A DNA stretch of 64,000 nucleotides. Origin: Valencia hispanica (lineage: Eukaryota; Chordata; Actinopteri; Cyprinodontiformes; Valenciidae). The position numbers and the translations under genes were made by a program. Of this stretch, positions 1 through 11,399 are shown in pieces (within the stretch, counting starts at the first letter, position 1; each line of letters begins with the position of its first letter). The stretch lies in the NCBI GenBank assembly GCA_963556495.2, contig OY747723.1, positions 15,883,501 to 15,947,500 on the forward strand, read 5' to 3'. The notes under the pieces are model-generated. The model made no database searches, was not told where the DNA came from, and was given only the letters and a program-made list of their open reading frames with translations.

Positions 1-942
1 GTGGGACCACTTTGACTAAAAAAACAAACAAGCAAAAAAGTCTCGGTTCACTGCCAACACTGCGAAGCTGTGTATTAGTAGGCTACTTGAACGCACTTCC
101 AACCCTGGTTAGAAGCGGAGCATCCTGCTTTTGGTCTCAACCTAGCATAAAGTCGGTGTTAGCACGGAGGAGCCGAGATGCACAACGAGCAGAGAAACTT
201 ACTCACCGATTACTTTCTGAGGGAGGCTCCGCCACCCCTGGATTACACCCCTACAGACTGGTGGAAAATGAATTAAACAAGATTCCAGAGGCTTGCCAAG
301 TTAGCACGGAGGTATGTGTATCACAGTGACGTCTGTCCCCTCACAGCAGGTGATCTCAGCGCTGCAGGTCAGACGCGACAGCAGCCTGGTGACCGTCAGT
401 CTGGTCACCAGGCTCCTTTCGCTTCTGACCCCAGCGCATGTTAACATGCTCTTCTTTCTCAACAAAAATCAGTAGACTGGTGCTAAAGTTATATATAATT
501 TACGGTTTCTTTTGTTTTTGTCTTTTTCACTCTGTTAATGAGCCTAATTCATTGTTAGGTACGCTGATCTCTCATCCTCTTTCTCGACTCTTTATGCCAA
601 ATGTAACACAAAACTATCAGACCTTTAAGTATTAGCCTATATATATATTTTTTATTAAGTTATTGTTTAACATTTTTGTATTTTTTTAAAAACTTTTTTG
701 GAGAAGAAAAAAATATGAGCGTCAGTTGTGTTAATGAGTACTTTCTTTTAGCTGTCGGCTCCGCTGCTTATAGCGCATATTTTCTTTGTGCAACTATCGG
801 GAATTTCTCTGTATTCTCACTGTATTTTAATATAGCCTATGAACACTGAATTTTAATATAAAAATATCAATGATTAATCGAAAATTTATTGTTAATTCTC
901 CCGATGATCGATGAAGACAGTTTAATCGAATGCCCATCCCTA
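1..942 (+). mobile_element. hAT transposon, 3' part with degraded transposase C-terminus
   Basis: The window opens inside a hAT-family DNA transposon. From about 184 the plus strand reads NEQRNLLTDYFLREAPPPL, then a WWKMN motif, an in-frame TAA at 274-276, then FQRLAKLARRYV. This is the hAT dimerisation region (family pattern WWK-N-RFP-LA-LARKYL). After a frame change the C-terminal tail LTPAHVNMLFFLNKNQ followed by TAG appears at about 425-475. The catalytic core lies outside the window. The following AT-rich ~450 bp is non-coding and ends at about 931-942 with TGCCCATCCCTA, the complement of a typical hAT terminus (TAGGGATGGGCA). The stop and frame changes show a dead copy. The family call rests on the dimerisation motif and the terminus; the exact subfamily is not determined. 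Confidence 0.75.
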
Positions 943-984
943 ATCAATACTGTTATAGTTACTAAACTAAATCTTTTTCTCTGG

Positions 985-1440
985 CACCTATTCAGCGCGG
1001 CTCTACTCAGCTCCAAAGGTTTTCCACTAGTACTGGTTACGTGGTGCCAGCCCCATTTTTAGAACATACTTCACTCAGGTTCCAGATTAGAGCTGAAAAC
1101 GCAATGTCAATAGACTGACTTTCACTGATTGGCTAGGGGGTTGAGTTGCCCTTCTGTCAAAAGAGCAATTCTCACACTCTCCTCCACTTCTCCACCTGCA
1201 GCCTGTGTTTGTTTTTCAATGACAAAAAGCCCCAGACTGTGGAGAATGTTAACATAGCTTCCATGTCCTACATGTTGTGTTATTGCCACATAAAGACCAC
1301 GTCACACTAATTTTCAGATTCTGGTGCCACGCTACAAGGACGACACCACCCACTAGAGCTGGTACTCAATTGTAATGGAAAACCACTCCAGCCGTGTAGA
1401 GTTCAACCGAGTCGAGTTGCACTGGTAATGGAAAAAGGCT
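985..1440. mobile_element. Small non-autonomous DNA element with imperfect inverted ends
   Basis: The left end (GGCTCTACTCAGCTCC, then GGTTTTCCACTAGTACTGGT) is mirrored by the right end, whose complement reads GGCTGGAGTGGTTTTCCATT after a run of GACTCGGTTG-type sequence. The inner ~300 bp has no open frame of note. Short, with no coding capacity and inverted ends, it fits a MITE; the GGTTTTCCATTAC-type termini recall PIF/Harbinger-like teleost repeats, but I cannot confirm the superfamily or a target duplication. Confidence 0.5.
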
Positions 1441-1449
1441 AATATTTAT

Positions 1450-1513
1450 CTCCTACTAACAGAGCCACAACTCGGTACACATCTATGGCCTGGTGGTTGG
1501 GGACCACTTTGCT
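1450..1513 (+). mobile_element. Possible hAT terminus relic
   Basis: The stretch ending GGTTGGGGACCACTTTG resembles the 3' terminus of hAT elements whose ends read CAGNGGTCCCCAACC. A very similar terminus occurs at about 2440-2455. No partner end was found. Confidence 0.3.
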
Positions 1514-2203
1514 AGCCCAACACTTAATTGCTAAAAAAAACAATGCCAAAATGGTTTTGGATTCACCTAATCTGGACATAAATCTGACTGAAGTGCTGTG
1601 ACATAACCTTAAAACAATTCTTCAAAGAACACTGAGCCAGAATTCCTCCTCAGAGATGTAAAAACATTTTTTGCTAGTTATTGGAAAAGCTTGACGGCAG
1701 ATCTGTCCGTTCATCCTTATCGATTGTTTTGTCTGAGTTCGGATTATAGAGGTAAAAGGTCCAGAAGGGAAGATATCCTTATCTTGACACTCTCCAGCTC
1801 CTCGTAACTTTATTAGCCCCAACAACATAACATGAATAACATTCTCTCTGCCTCCTAATGCTTTCTGGTTACTATGGTAACCTTTAAACATGCCTTTAAA
1901 ATAAGATTGACCACAAAAACAAATTTAAAGTGCATAAAAAATGCAACTCACCACAGCGGAATCAGTTTCTATGTAAGGAGACGGTCCCATCTAGGGCAGT
2001 TTTAAAGGTTTCCTTGCCTCAACAGAAAGCCTCGGTTCCCACATATTTAGCAGAGCGGGCTTGGAAATCGCCCACCGCGATAAATCCATATATTATGTAT
2101 TACTCCTGCTAGTCTCCTAAATGTAGTTTTTTTTTTTCTTGGAATTTGTAGGCTCTTCTTTTGTCTTTTCACTGGACCTTTTCCTTTTTTGCAAAGATAC
2201 TTT
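1514..2203. other. No gene recognised
   Basis: Mixed AT-rich sequence. Short open frames on both strands show no recognisable domain and lack consistent coding character. Confidence 0.5.
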
Positions 2204-2455
2204 TCAGAGACCTCTGTTTTTAATCATTCTTCTACTTTCTGGGTTTGTTTTTAGCAGTGACGTATTACGTGACTCTGGCAAGCGTCTTGACATGCGGCAA
2301 GACTGAGTTATAGCTGGTTGTAACAGAGAGAATCCAGTCATTTTTCTAAATAGAACATAGTTTAGACTCAGATAATAAATAAAACGGAAATACTGCAAGT
2401 TACTTATTCTTTCCGTGTGGTCCGGTACACTGCCCCGGGGTTGGGGACCTCTGTC
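2204..2455 (+). mobile_element. hAT 3' end relic
   Basis: The segment ends with a GC-rich terminus (GTGGTCCGGTACACTGCCCC followed by GGGGTTGGGGACCTCTG) that matches the characteristic hAT end CAGAGGTCCCCAACCCC in reverse. The ~200 bp before it (AATAAATAAAACGG... TACTTATTCTTTCCG) looks like the usual AT-rich subterminal part. The left boundary is uncertain and no transposase reading frame is left. Confidence 0.45.
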
Positions 2456-3340
2456 TTAAGGCATTACAATGCTAGAACAGTTTTATTCTCCTACTAGGAA
2501 GTTCTGCATTTGCATAAGGTTTGCTCAGTCTGCTCAGTTAAAATGACTGAACTACCCGAACTGGCTCTTTTCGAGGCAGGAAGCAGGGGATTCTCCTTGA
2601 GTTGTCCACGAACAGTGGAGTTCTTCAGCCACTCTGTAGAGGAATCTTATACCAGTCACTTGATACATATCAATTTATGCCCGTTTTCTAGTATTTTAAG
2701 GCAAAATTACCCATAAATACACAAAGAAATCCAGAAATTTGACCATGGGTAATCTGGATTTTTGAAATGGGCAAAGGGTGCAACATCCCTATTTTTTTTT
2801 TATTTCAGCACAGGCATTAAAATCAACACCAAAAAAACAAACGCAAAACTAAAGATACTTTTTTCCCTATACCTTTTGAATCCTTAAGCTGAATAGTTAA
2901 ACAAATTTCCCGTACCATCCAAATTCAGTTTAAATCAGTCCAGGTCATCCCAGCACAATCTATTAATATAGTTAGATTTTGTTCCAATTAAATATTTATT
3001 TTTTATTTATTTAATATCAAAGTAATAATAGAATACATTAAAGTTTAGTTGACCATAAATCAAATTGGTAATGTTTTCTATCTGAGGAAGCCCTGCTGAT
3101 TGCATCAAGTTGTAAAATTTGTAGCAATCCATCAACCTCAGCGATGTTAGTGTTGACATTGGAGTGGAACCTTTTACTAAACCATCTGCAAATCCAGACT
3201 AAAGATCAACAGGAAATGTTTGCATTTGGTTGAGAGGATTAAAAGAAGACAGGAAAAAAATAATACATAAGCTCTTGAGAGTAGTTTTAAAGGAAAAGAT
3301 AATAAAAAAAGTATCAAACTTTAATAGCAGCAATAACTCC
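2456..3340. other. No gene recognised; AT-rich sequence
   Basis: Contains an unassignable 68-codon open frame at 2510-2716 and A/T-rich low-complexity tracts near 2790 and 3000. No domain, RNA gene or clear element end is visible. Confidence 0.5.
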
Positions 3341-3344
3341 TTCA

Positions 3345-3835
3345 ATCACTCTGTACAGAAAAGAGATAAAGCTTAATAGAGAACAACTGAGCCAGGTGTT
3401 CTTTCTATAGAAAATAAAAACTAAGGGTTTACACAGAGTTAATGATAGCGAATCGCGATAGGGAGTTCAGTTTGCTTGTCCAGGAAAGAAGAGTCAGCTA
3501 AATACAGAAACACTGGGACAGAAGGGAGTACCCTAAGTGAATAGCTGCTACATTTCTACAAGTTTACTAATCCAGGAAAGAGACACAGCTAGATACGCTC
3601 AGGAAGCACTGAGTCAGGAGTCACTTTTATGAAAAAGGAAAATAAAAAATACTCATTAAATGAAAGCTATAGCTACTTCAATGGGGGTCGTCCAGAAAAG
3701 AAAATGTAGCTAAGCAACGCAGCACTGTGTCAGGAGTACTTTCTGTGGAATAAGAAACAGTGTCCACCAGGTCAAAAGCAACAACAGGTCTATGAATGAC
3801 TTCGTCCAGGAAAGAGACACAGCTAAACAAGTAAT
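3345..3835 (+). repeat. Diverged tandem repeat, about 92-128 bp units
   Basis: A recurring core, TCCAGGAAAGAGACACAGCT or a close variant followed by AAATACAG-A-CACTG-G-CAGGAGT-CTTT, begins near 3353, 3478, 3570, 3688 and 3803. Units differ in length because of variable spacers and share AAATAAAAA-type tails. The array is old (many substitutions) and has no coding content. Similar CCAGGAAAGAGACACAGCT sequence is, as far as I recall, widespread in teleost repeats, so this may be the internally repeated part of a transposon. Confidence 0.6.
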
Positions 3836-4082
3836 GTCTTGGTAGATCATCTTAGATGATCATAGAAATTCAGGACCAAAACACAGAACCACAATATCTT
3901 CAAAGTGACAACTCACCTTGCAGTTTTTGGATTGGAGAATGTTACTTTGTGAGTAGTTGGAGTGATTTTCTCTCAGCTCAACAATGATGGCTACCACTGT
4001 TCTTTCTCACCAACCCTGTCTTTGTTGCAAGCACTGAAGTAGAGAAAGTGAAATAGGAAGAGGCAGAAATCAAAAAGCTTAG

Positions 4083-4347
4083 CTTTGCAGCCATGTGAAA
4101 CTGTTTATCTTTCTGTTGGTGATTGTGTTCGCAGTGATCCTCCCTGCTTTTAGAGAGCTCATCATCGAAATACTCAACGCGTTTGGAGCAGAACCGGTGT
4201 GTTTCTCAATGCGTGCATGTTTGTGGATAAATAAGTGTCTGTGTTTGCTGCTAGACAGGGTGAGAGTGAAATATGGACTCGGGAAGGAAGATGAGGGTGG
4301 TGGTGCAGATCTCTGACAGCACGATCAAGATGTACTTGGCTAGCATG
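4083..4347 (+). other. Unassigned exon-like sequence
   Basis: Two suggestive pieces. First, an open frame from 4083 through 4316 begins without ATG (codon at 4095 is GTG) and encodes a strongly hydrophobic run (LFIFLLVIVFAVILP) followed by FRELIIEILNAFGAEP. Second, in another frame, ATG at 4273-4275 opens 25 codons (MDSGRKMRVVVQISDSTIKM then YLASM) ending exactly at a consensus splice donor ATG|GTAAGTGTG at 4348. About 230 bp upstream, GAAAGTGAAA at 4044-4053 resembles an interferon-response half-site. I do not recognise either peptide; chance is quite possible. Confidence 0.2.
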
Positions 4348-4349
4348 GT

Positions 4350-6114
4350 AAGTGTGTGTGTGTGCGTGTCTGTTCAGCTGTAAGGAATGTGTGTGTGTTG
4401 GCGTCGGAAGAACAGCACCCCGTTGTCAGTTGGGCCTCCAAAGACTAGCCCATTCTGAAGGAGGGTGGTGATTTAAAATTATATCCCTGTAATGTAAGAA
4501 ACCCAAACACACATCAGCATGCACAAAGAGACACACACATTCGCATACATACACACATATGTACATATGTACATACAAATGCTTATGAGAACCATGTGGG
4601 ACAGACTGTCTCTGACATTACAGCCATCATCTCACTCACTCTCCTACCAATCTCTTCCTCGTTAAACCATCTTTTGTGAAGGTTGTCTGTCTGGGTGTGT
4701 TTGTGCCAAGTCATCTTTTTGTTTAAAGCAGAGCATGTCAGTCTATTACCAGAATAAGGTCCTTACTTTTTGCTTTTAAAGCTAATTTAGTCATCAGTCA
4801 GCTGTGCTGAACTGAAGATACATTTGTCTGCTTGAATTTGAGACATTTGAGTGATCTGATTTTTATCTGAGAGGTTGCATCAAAAGTCAAAGACAAGTAA
4901 CTTTTTATAAGCTCATTGAGGAAGGGGATATGCATTAAAATAGTGTTTTCATGAACCTAATTAAGTACATTTGTGTGTACTGGATGCAATAAGGATGAGT
5001 GACACCCATAGCACTTGTTAACATTTAGATATAAATGTTAAATCTTCGTTGTAGACTGAGAACGTATCCATTTCCCAAGTCTTCCTTAACTATTTCTACC
5101 TGTACGGGATTTCCACAGACAACAAATCAAACTATTCACTATTACTATGAAGAGCGGGAGTGTCTTTGTGGAGCAGAGTGTTTGGTGATATTAGACAGTC
5201 CACTGCCATTAGTGTATATGTAGGTATAAAATACTGGATATTCCCTCTGTCAACATCATCTACATAAGTTGGGTTGTATCTCTGGGCATGCCAAAATATA
5301 CTCCTTCACAAGTAATTTAATGTAAGCTGCTACCATTGGAATTTTATACTTAATAAGTCCTGCCCCCTATCCTTCCCCCCACAAGTCCCTCAGCAGTAAT
5401 ATTTCATTCAAGCTGTCTCTATCCTTTCTTTTGGGAGTTCCACCAAGCACTCAGTTAAACTGTGAATGATGATGTTACCTATTCAACATGTGGGACTATT
5501 ATTTACTGTGTGAATTTAAGGAAGAGCATCAACAGGAAGCCACTAGTTCTCTCTAAGTAGAGTTTTCTGTTTTAAATCGATGACAAAAACTGAAAAATAC
5601 GAGTAAAAAATTGCACCTTAAGAGTCATTTTTTTTAATGATTGAGTGTTTGATCTGCTTGCAATGCTCATTATGTGAAAGGCATGGGCCTTCAGAGATTT
5701 TCGCAAATACCTCGAGAAAAAAATCTGTTATTTGTTTACTTAATTTAAGTAAAACTGCCTTTTTTCCAGCCAGCTGACTGACAAAGTGTAGCTACGTGTG
5801 GGGCTATGGGAGCGCTACACACAGCTAAATATGTCTGGTAAAGACTCAAGTCACTGAGTCTGTGGAATCTCATTAAAAGATATTTAACTGAAAAAACAGT
5901 ACGATAGATATCTCTGGTGGTTGTAAAACAGACTTCAGTATGTCCTCTTATTCAAGTTGCATAAATTAGTTATCAAGCTTGTAATCCTGTGCAACATGCA
6001 ATATTGTTTAAAACATGGGATTCAGCAGCCTCCACATTTACTCGTACCCCTGGTAAAGATATGTTAAAAGCCTTAAAAATAGCTATTTTTGTTGTAGTAG
6101 CAAAGTCTCATTCG
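4350..6114. other. No gene recognised; short GT and TATGTAC tracts
   Basis: A short GT-rich tract lies near 4352-4400 and an ATGTAC-type repeat near 4555-4578. The rest is ordinary AT-rich sequence with stops in all frames and no recognised element. Confidence 0.5.
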
Positions 6115-6298
6115 TTTCAATTCAAAGATACTTTATGAATCCCAGAGGGAAACTAAATGTTGTTGTAACTCATACAATTTCCTTCAAAGACTTGTTGTAG
6201 ATGTTGATGGCTGTGGGCAGGAAAGATCTCCATAAGCAGTCTGTTACAGTGAATTTGAAGTAGTAGAATTTGAAAAGAAGCAGAGTCGTAGTTTAGCC
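6115..6298 (-). mobile_element. Rex1 LINE, 3'-terminal piece (piece 4 of 4)
   Basis: On the minus strand this reads [17 protein letters not shown], the conserved C-terminal tail of Rex1-type reverse-transcriptase proteins (family form DRYRRSFLPTAINIYN), followed by a short 3' end whose complement is the familiar TTTATGAATCCCAGAGGGAAA. The protein continues upstream at 10048-10299, so the L2 copy between them was inserted into this LINE. The frame is decayed and non-functional. Confidence 0.75.
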
Positions 6299-9200
6299 CA
6301 CCTCTCTGCTGCTTCTGTACTGTTACCCACCCATTACCCTATAGAAACAGTGTCTTGCCCACGGCCAAAACTAAATGGATTAAAAGTTAAGCCAACAAAA
6401 GCAAATCATGGAAATCTCATAAAAATAAATACAACTTTGACTGAACAGAAAAATAAATCTATTAAATGTGGTTTATTAAACATAAGATCTCTCTCCTCAA
6501 AGACTTTGTTAGTAAATGACTTGATTTGTGATAATCACATTGATTTCCTTTGTCTCACAGAAACCTGGTTGTAGCAGGAGGATTATGTCAGTATAAATGA
6601 GTCAACTCCTTCCAGTCATTTAAATTTTCACATTCCTAGAAATACTGGGCGAGGAGGAGGAGTTGCAACCATTTTTCTTTCTGATTTACTAATTAGTCCC
6701 AGACCAATTGATAGCTACGGTTCTTTTGAACATCTAACCCTTAATTTTCCTCATCCAAGTTGCAAAACATTAAGACCATTTTTGTTTGTGGTTTTGTATC
6801 GTCCACCAGGCCCTTACTCTCAATTCTTGGATCAGATCTCAAATTTTTAATCTGATTTAGTATTAAATACTGATATGGTTATTATAGTAGGGGACTTCAA
6901 TATTCATGTGGATACTGAAAGTGATAGCCTAAATGCAGCCTTTAATGCTATTTTAGACTCAATTGGCTTTACTCAAAAAGTACAGGGATCAACCCACTCG
7001 GGTAAACACACTTTGGACCTTGTACTAACATACATTATTGAGTGTGAGGAAATAACAGTCCACCCACATAACCCGGTCCTGTCTGACCACTTCTTAATAA
7101 CTTTTGAATTTACTTTAACTGACCATCTTAAATCTGAAAGAAAATTTCATTATAGTAGAGCTTTATCAGACAATGCTGTAACAATTTTTAAAGAATCTGT
7201 TCCATTCTTACTTTCCTTAGTGTCTCAGGGTAACACAGTGGATGGCAGCAATTCTTTCTCTAACCCTTCAGAAATTGATGATCTGGTTCACAGCGTTACG
7301 TCCTCATTGCGTTTGGCATTAGATAGTGTAGCCCCCTTAAAAAAGAAAGTGGCTAGCCATAGGAGGCTGACTCCTTGGTTCAACGCAGAGTTGCGTACTT
7401 TAAAGCAGAATACTAGGAAGTTGGAGAGAAAATGGCGCTCTACACACCTAGAGGATTCCTATTTAACCTGGAATAACAGTCTACTGCTGTATAAAAAGAC
7501 CCTTCGACAAGCCAGAACAGCATATTTTTCATCATTAATAGAGGCGAATAAAAACAATCATTTGCCAAACTTACACAGAGTCATAGCTCTGTTGAGCCAA
7601 CTATTCCCCCAGCTCTTGGCAGTGATGATTTTATGGGATTCTTCATAAATAAAATTAATTCTATTAAAAATAAAATCATTGGCATCCTCCCAAACATGAT
7701 TACTTCTTCCTCAGTAAATGAGGCAGCATTGGAAAGAATTGTAGAACCTCATTTGTGCTTAGGCTGTTTTGATTCAATCGAGCTTTCGGAATTATCAAAA
7801 ATATTAGTCTAATCTAAACCTTCAACTTGTATGTTGGACCCTATCCCAACCAAATAATTTAAAGAAGTGTTCCATTTGGTTCCTGGCCCCATTTTGGATA
7901 TGATGAATCTATCCTTAGTAAACGGATACGTACCACAGGCATTTAAAATAGCTGTAATTAAACCTTTACTCAAGAAACCTTCCCTTGATCAAGATGACTT
8001 AGTGAATTACAGACCTATATCTAACCTTCCTTTCTTATCCAAAGTCCTTGAGAAAATTGTTGCTAATCAAGTCGGTGAGCATCTAAACAGTAACGAGCTG
8101 TTTGAAGAGTTTCAGTCAGGTTTTAGAGCTTATCATAGCACTGAAACAGCACTGGTGAAGGTTACTAATGATATTCTCATAGCCTCAGATAATGGACTTG
8201 TGTCTGTTTTGGTTTTGTTAGATCTCAGTGCTGCTTTTGACACAGTCGATCATGATATTCTCTTAGAAAGGCTTGAACATGTTGCAGGGATCAAGGAACA
8301 GCACTAGGCTCGTTTAAATCATGTTTGTCTGATAGATTCCAGTTTGTTCATCTAAATGATCAATCTTCTTCACTCTCAAGGGTTACTTGTGGAGTTCCAC
8401 AGGGTTCTGTGCTTGGACCAATTCTGTTCACCATATATATGCTCCCAATTGGTAGAATCATTAGACAGCATGGGATACATTTCCACAGCTATGCAGATGA
8501 TACACAACTATATTTATCCATAAATCCTGATGAACCCAGTCAGTTAGGTAGATTACAGGCATGTCTGGAAGACATAAAAACATGGATGACCCTAAACATG
8601 TTGCTTTTAAATTCTGACAAAACAGAAGTTGCTGTCTTTGGACCAGAAGTTCTTAAACAGAAACTGATTAGTCAATCATTTCATCTGGATGGCATTAAAT
8701 TGGCCCCCAGTAATAACGTAAAGAACCTCGGCGTTATTTTTGACCGAGACTTGACGTTTAAATCCCATATTAAACAGGTTTCTAGGATTTCTTTCTTTCA
8801 CCTCCGGAATATTGCAAAAATTAGAAACATCCTGTCCAGGAGTGATGCTGAGAAACTAGTCCATGCATTTGTTACCTCAAGGCTGGACTACTGTAATTCT
8901 TTACTATCAGGTAGTCCACAAAATGCCATTAAAAGCCTTCAATTGATTCAAAATGCGGCAGCAAGAGTTCTGATGAATATTAAAAAGAGAGATCACATTT
9001 CTCCTGTTTTAGCTTCCTTTCATTGGCCCCCTGTTAAATCCAGAATAGAATTTAAGATCCTTCTTCTTACATACAAAGCCCTTAATCATCAAGCTCCATC
9101 ATACATCAGAGATCTAATTGTTCCATATGTTCCCAACAGAGCACTTCGCTCTCAGACTGCAGGTTTACTTGTAGTTCATAGGATTTCTAAAAGTGGAATG

Positions 9201-10047
9201 GGAGGCAGATCTTTTAGTTGTCAGGCTCCTCTCCTGTGGAACCAGCTCCCAGCTTTAGTCCGGGAGGCAGACACTCTGTTTACTTTTAAGGCCAGGGTTA
9301 AAACTTTCCTTTTTGATAAAGCTTATAGTTAGAGTGGCTAAGGTCATCCTGAGCTATCTCTGTAGTTATGCTGCTGTAGGCTTAGACTGCTGGAGGACAG
9401 ACGTACCAATTTTCTTCACTCTGCTACTTCCTTTTCTCCTACGGCTCTCCAGTTGTATTACAGTACATTCTGTTATTTCGACTGTTAACTTTGTTTTCTC
9501 TCAGTGTTTTTCTCTCCATAGAAGATATACCTGGTCTGGTATCCTGCTTGGCTGCAATGCCCTGTTGGACGGGGGGCATCGACTGGGATGATCCTCCCAG
9601 TAACTGAACATCCACTGTGTCCTGTTATTAACTTTTTACTTTCTGTAACATAGAAAGTTCTCTTATATCAGATCTTCTATTCCTTCTGTGTTTCTGCTCT
9701 GTCTTCTCAGACGGTCGTGGCAGATGGCCGCTCCTACTGAGCCTGGTTCTGTTGGAGGTTTCTTCCTTTTAAAGGGGAGTTTTTCCTCTCCACCGTCGCT
9801 ACATGCTTGCTCAGTATGAGGGATTGCTGAAGGATTGCTGTGGTTGGAAAGTCTGCATCAACGGGCCCAACCTCACGCCAATGACTGACGCAATCTGCTG
9901 GGATTCCTTAAATAAGAAACTTTTTAACTGATTGGAATGTTTGTATAAATGTATTGAAATAACTTCTTGTTAAGTGCCTTGAGATGACATCTGTTGTGAA
10001 TTGGCGCTATATAAATAAACTGAATTGAAAATTGAATTGAATTGAAA
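6299..10047 (+). mobile_element. L2/Maui-type LINE, near full length, copy 1
   Basis: A non-LTR retrotransposon encoding endonuclease plus reverse transcriptase, with an untranslated 3' part (9333-10047) ending in GGCGCTATATAAATAAACTG and a (GAATT)n-type tail typical of teleost L2. It sits inside a Rex1 copy; TTGAAAA occurs at both junctions (about 6290 and 10042) and may be the target duplication, though it overlaps the tail motif. It is a close relative of the minus-strand copy at 37155-40195. Confidence 0.9.
6350..9332 (+). pseudogene. L2 endonuclease/reverse transcriptase, broken
   Basis: Endonuclease motifs appear in order: [47 protein letters not shown] and LSDHFLI (to about 7110). The reverse transcriptase follows from about 7890: [44 protein letters not shown] and the catalytic YADD at 8490-8501, then the usual C-terminal tail RLDYCNSLLSGSP to 9332. 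Lesions: in-frame TAG at 6572-6574, a TAA near 6848, a 19-base deletion near 7558 (relative to the copy at 37-40 kb) that shifts frame, TAA at 7810-7812, another TAA near 7855, and a single-base deletion near 8297. Normal role: target-primed reverse transcription of its own RNA in the nucleus. This copy cannot make an intact protein. Confidence 0.88.
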
Positions 10048-10299
10048 ACACTCTGTTGTTGTATAACAGTACTATGAAGAGGATGCTCTGGGTTGTCTGT
10101 AATGTTCTTTATTATATGAAGAATCCATCTTTGCACAATAATCTCCAGATCTTTCAGAGTAATCTCCAGAAAAGAACCAACCTTCTTTATCAGGTTGTTG
10201 AGCCTTTTTGACTCCCTGACTCTGATTCTGATACTCCAATCTATGATGGACGAAGAGATTAAACTCTCCTCAACAGACTTATAGAACATATGCAACGTC
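10048..10299 (-). mobile_element. Rex1 LINE, C-terminal piece (piece 3 of 4)
   Basis: Minus strand reads LHMFYKSVEESLISSSIIDW, RKRLNNLI-type sequence (ESKRLNNLIKKVGSFLEITL) and ITDNPEHPLHSTVI, matching the post-catalytic part of Rex1 proteins (family form MLHMFYQSVV...RLDKLIRRASSVLG...HPLHDTL). Its downstream continuation is at 6115-6298 and its upstream continuation is at 15623-15925. The boundary at 10299/10300 is where the inverted-arm element begins. Confidence 0.75.
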
Positions 10300-10583
10300 T
10301 ATGAAGGTAGATATGTGTCAAAACATCCACACTTGTAATTTGGATCCACATACTTGTATTTTTAATCCGCACTTGTACAACAACATTTTTACCTGTATCA
10401 AATGGTAAAAAATACATGTAAAATCAACTTGGAACGTGTGTGTAAAAAAATTTTCACAAGCTTGCTCCGAATTATATGTCTGTATATGTAAGTACATGTC
10501 GGTGAACACAACTTCTCGAATATGCTGCTGTGCATTCTCAACTCTACGGGTGGGACTTTTGAAACAATTCTTGCAGTTGTTTG

Positions 10584-10997
10584 TAGGGATGTAAGAAAAT
10601 ATTGATACACCGATATATCGCAATATTTTATTTCCTGATATTGTATCGATATAAAAAACAACCTTTTTTTATTTATTTTTTTAGGATTTGAATGGAACCA
10701 TCATTGATGACAGTCATTTTTGTAGTAAATATAAAAGTATGACTGGTAGTTGGTGGCTGTTTTCACTGTCTTTGTTTCATTGGATCAACTAGATCTAGTA
10801 ATAAAACTTGATGTGTTAAAGTAGCCTATGAAACAGGTTGGAGTGTTTAAAATGCTTTGACAGTTTTTCTTCAGTTAAATTCAGTTTAAAAAAATCACAA
10901 TATATCATCTTACTCATAGTATTGCGATATATCTTATCATCTCCCCTGTATCGCAATACATATTGTATCGCCAGATTTTTACCAATACACATCCCTA
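10584..10997. mobile_element. hAT MITE with perfect 8-bp target duplication
   Basis: A 414-bp non-coding element. It starts TAGGGATGTAAGAAAATATTG and ends ATTTTTACC...ACACATCCCTA, giving inverted ends, and both inner flanks are rich in ATATCG repeats (GATATATCGCAATA). It is flanked on both sides by the identical octamer GTTGTTTG (10576-10583 and 10998-11005), the signature of hAT insertion. It was inserted into the left arm of the larger inverted-arm element and is therefore younger than it. Confidence 0.88.
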
Positions 10998-11399
10998 GTT
11001 GTTTGTAACAAAACCCAGATGTGTTTCGAGAAGCAAGAGCAGAACAGGGGATGGGGAGGGATTGGGGTTGTCAGAGCAACCGAATCTACCAATCGCAATA
11101 AGAACTCCACTCGACACTGGTCCCTGCTGTTCTCCATGGCACAACAAGCCAAGGTAAGTTTGTTGTTAGTATTGATTAGCTTCTTTCAGCTTATTTATTA
11201 TATTTCTGATGAACGGAGTAACAAACACCAGCAGAGCATCACTCTGCTTAGTTAGAATGAAGCTAGAAATGTGCCGTATAGCTAAGGTTAATGGGCAAGA
11301 CTTTCTAGAGTGTAGTACTTTATTAACAACATAAATAATGGGAAATATCTAGCAGCGAGCTATTGTAGTTAATACAGTTAGTGTTTTTTCCAAGTAGTG

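Noticed and set aside
9924..10295. Single 123-codon minus-strand gene
   Set aside because: It is a chimera: Rex1 C-terminal sequence to about 10048, then read through into the L2 3' tail.
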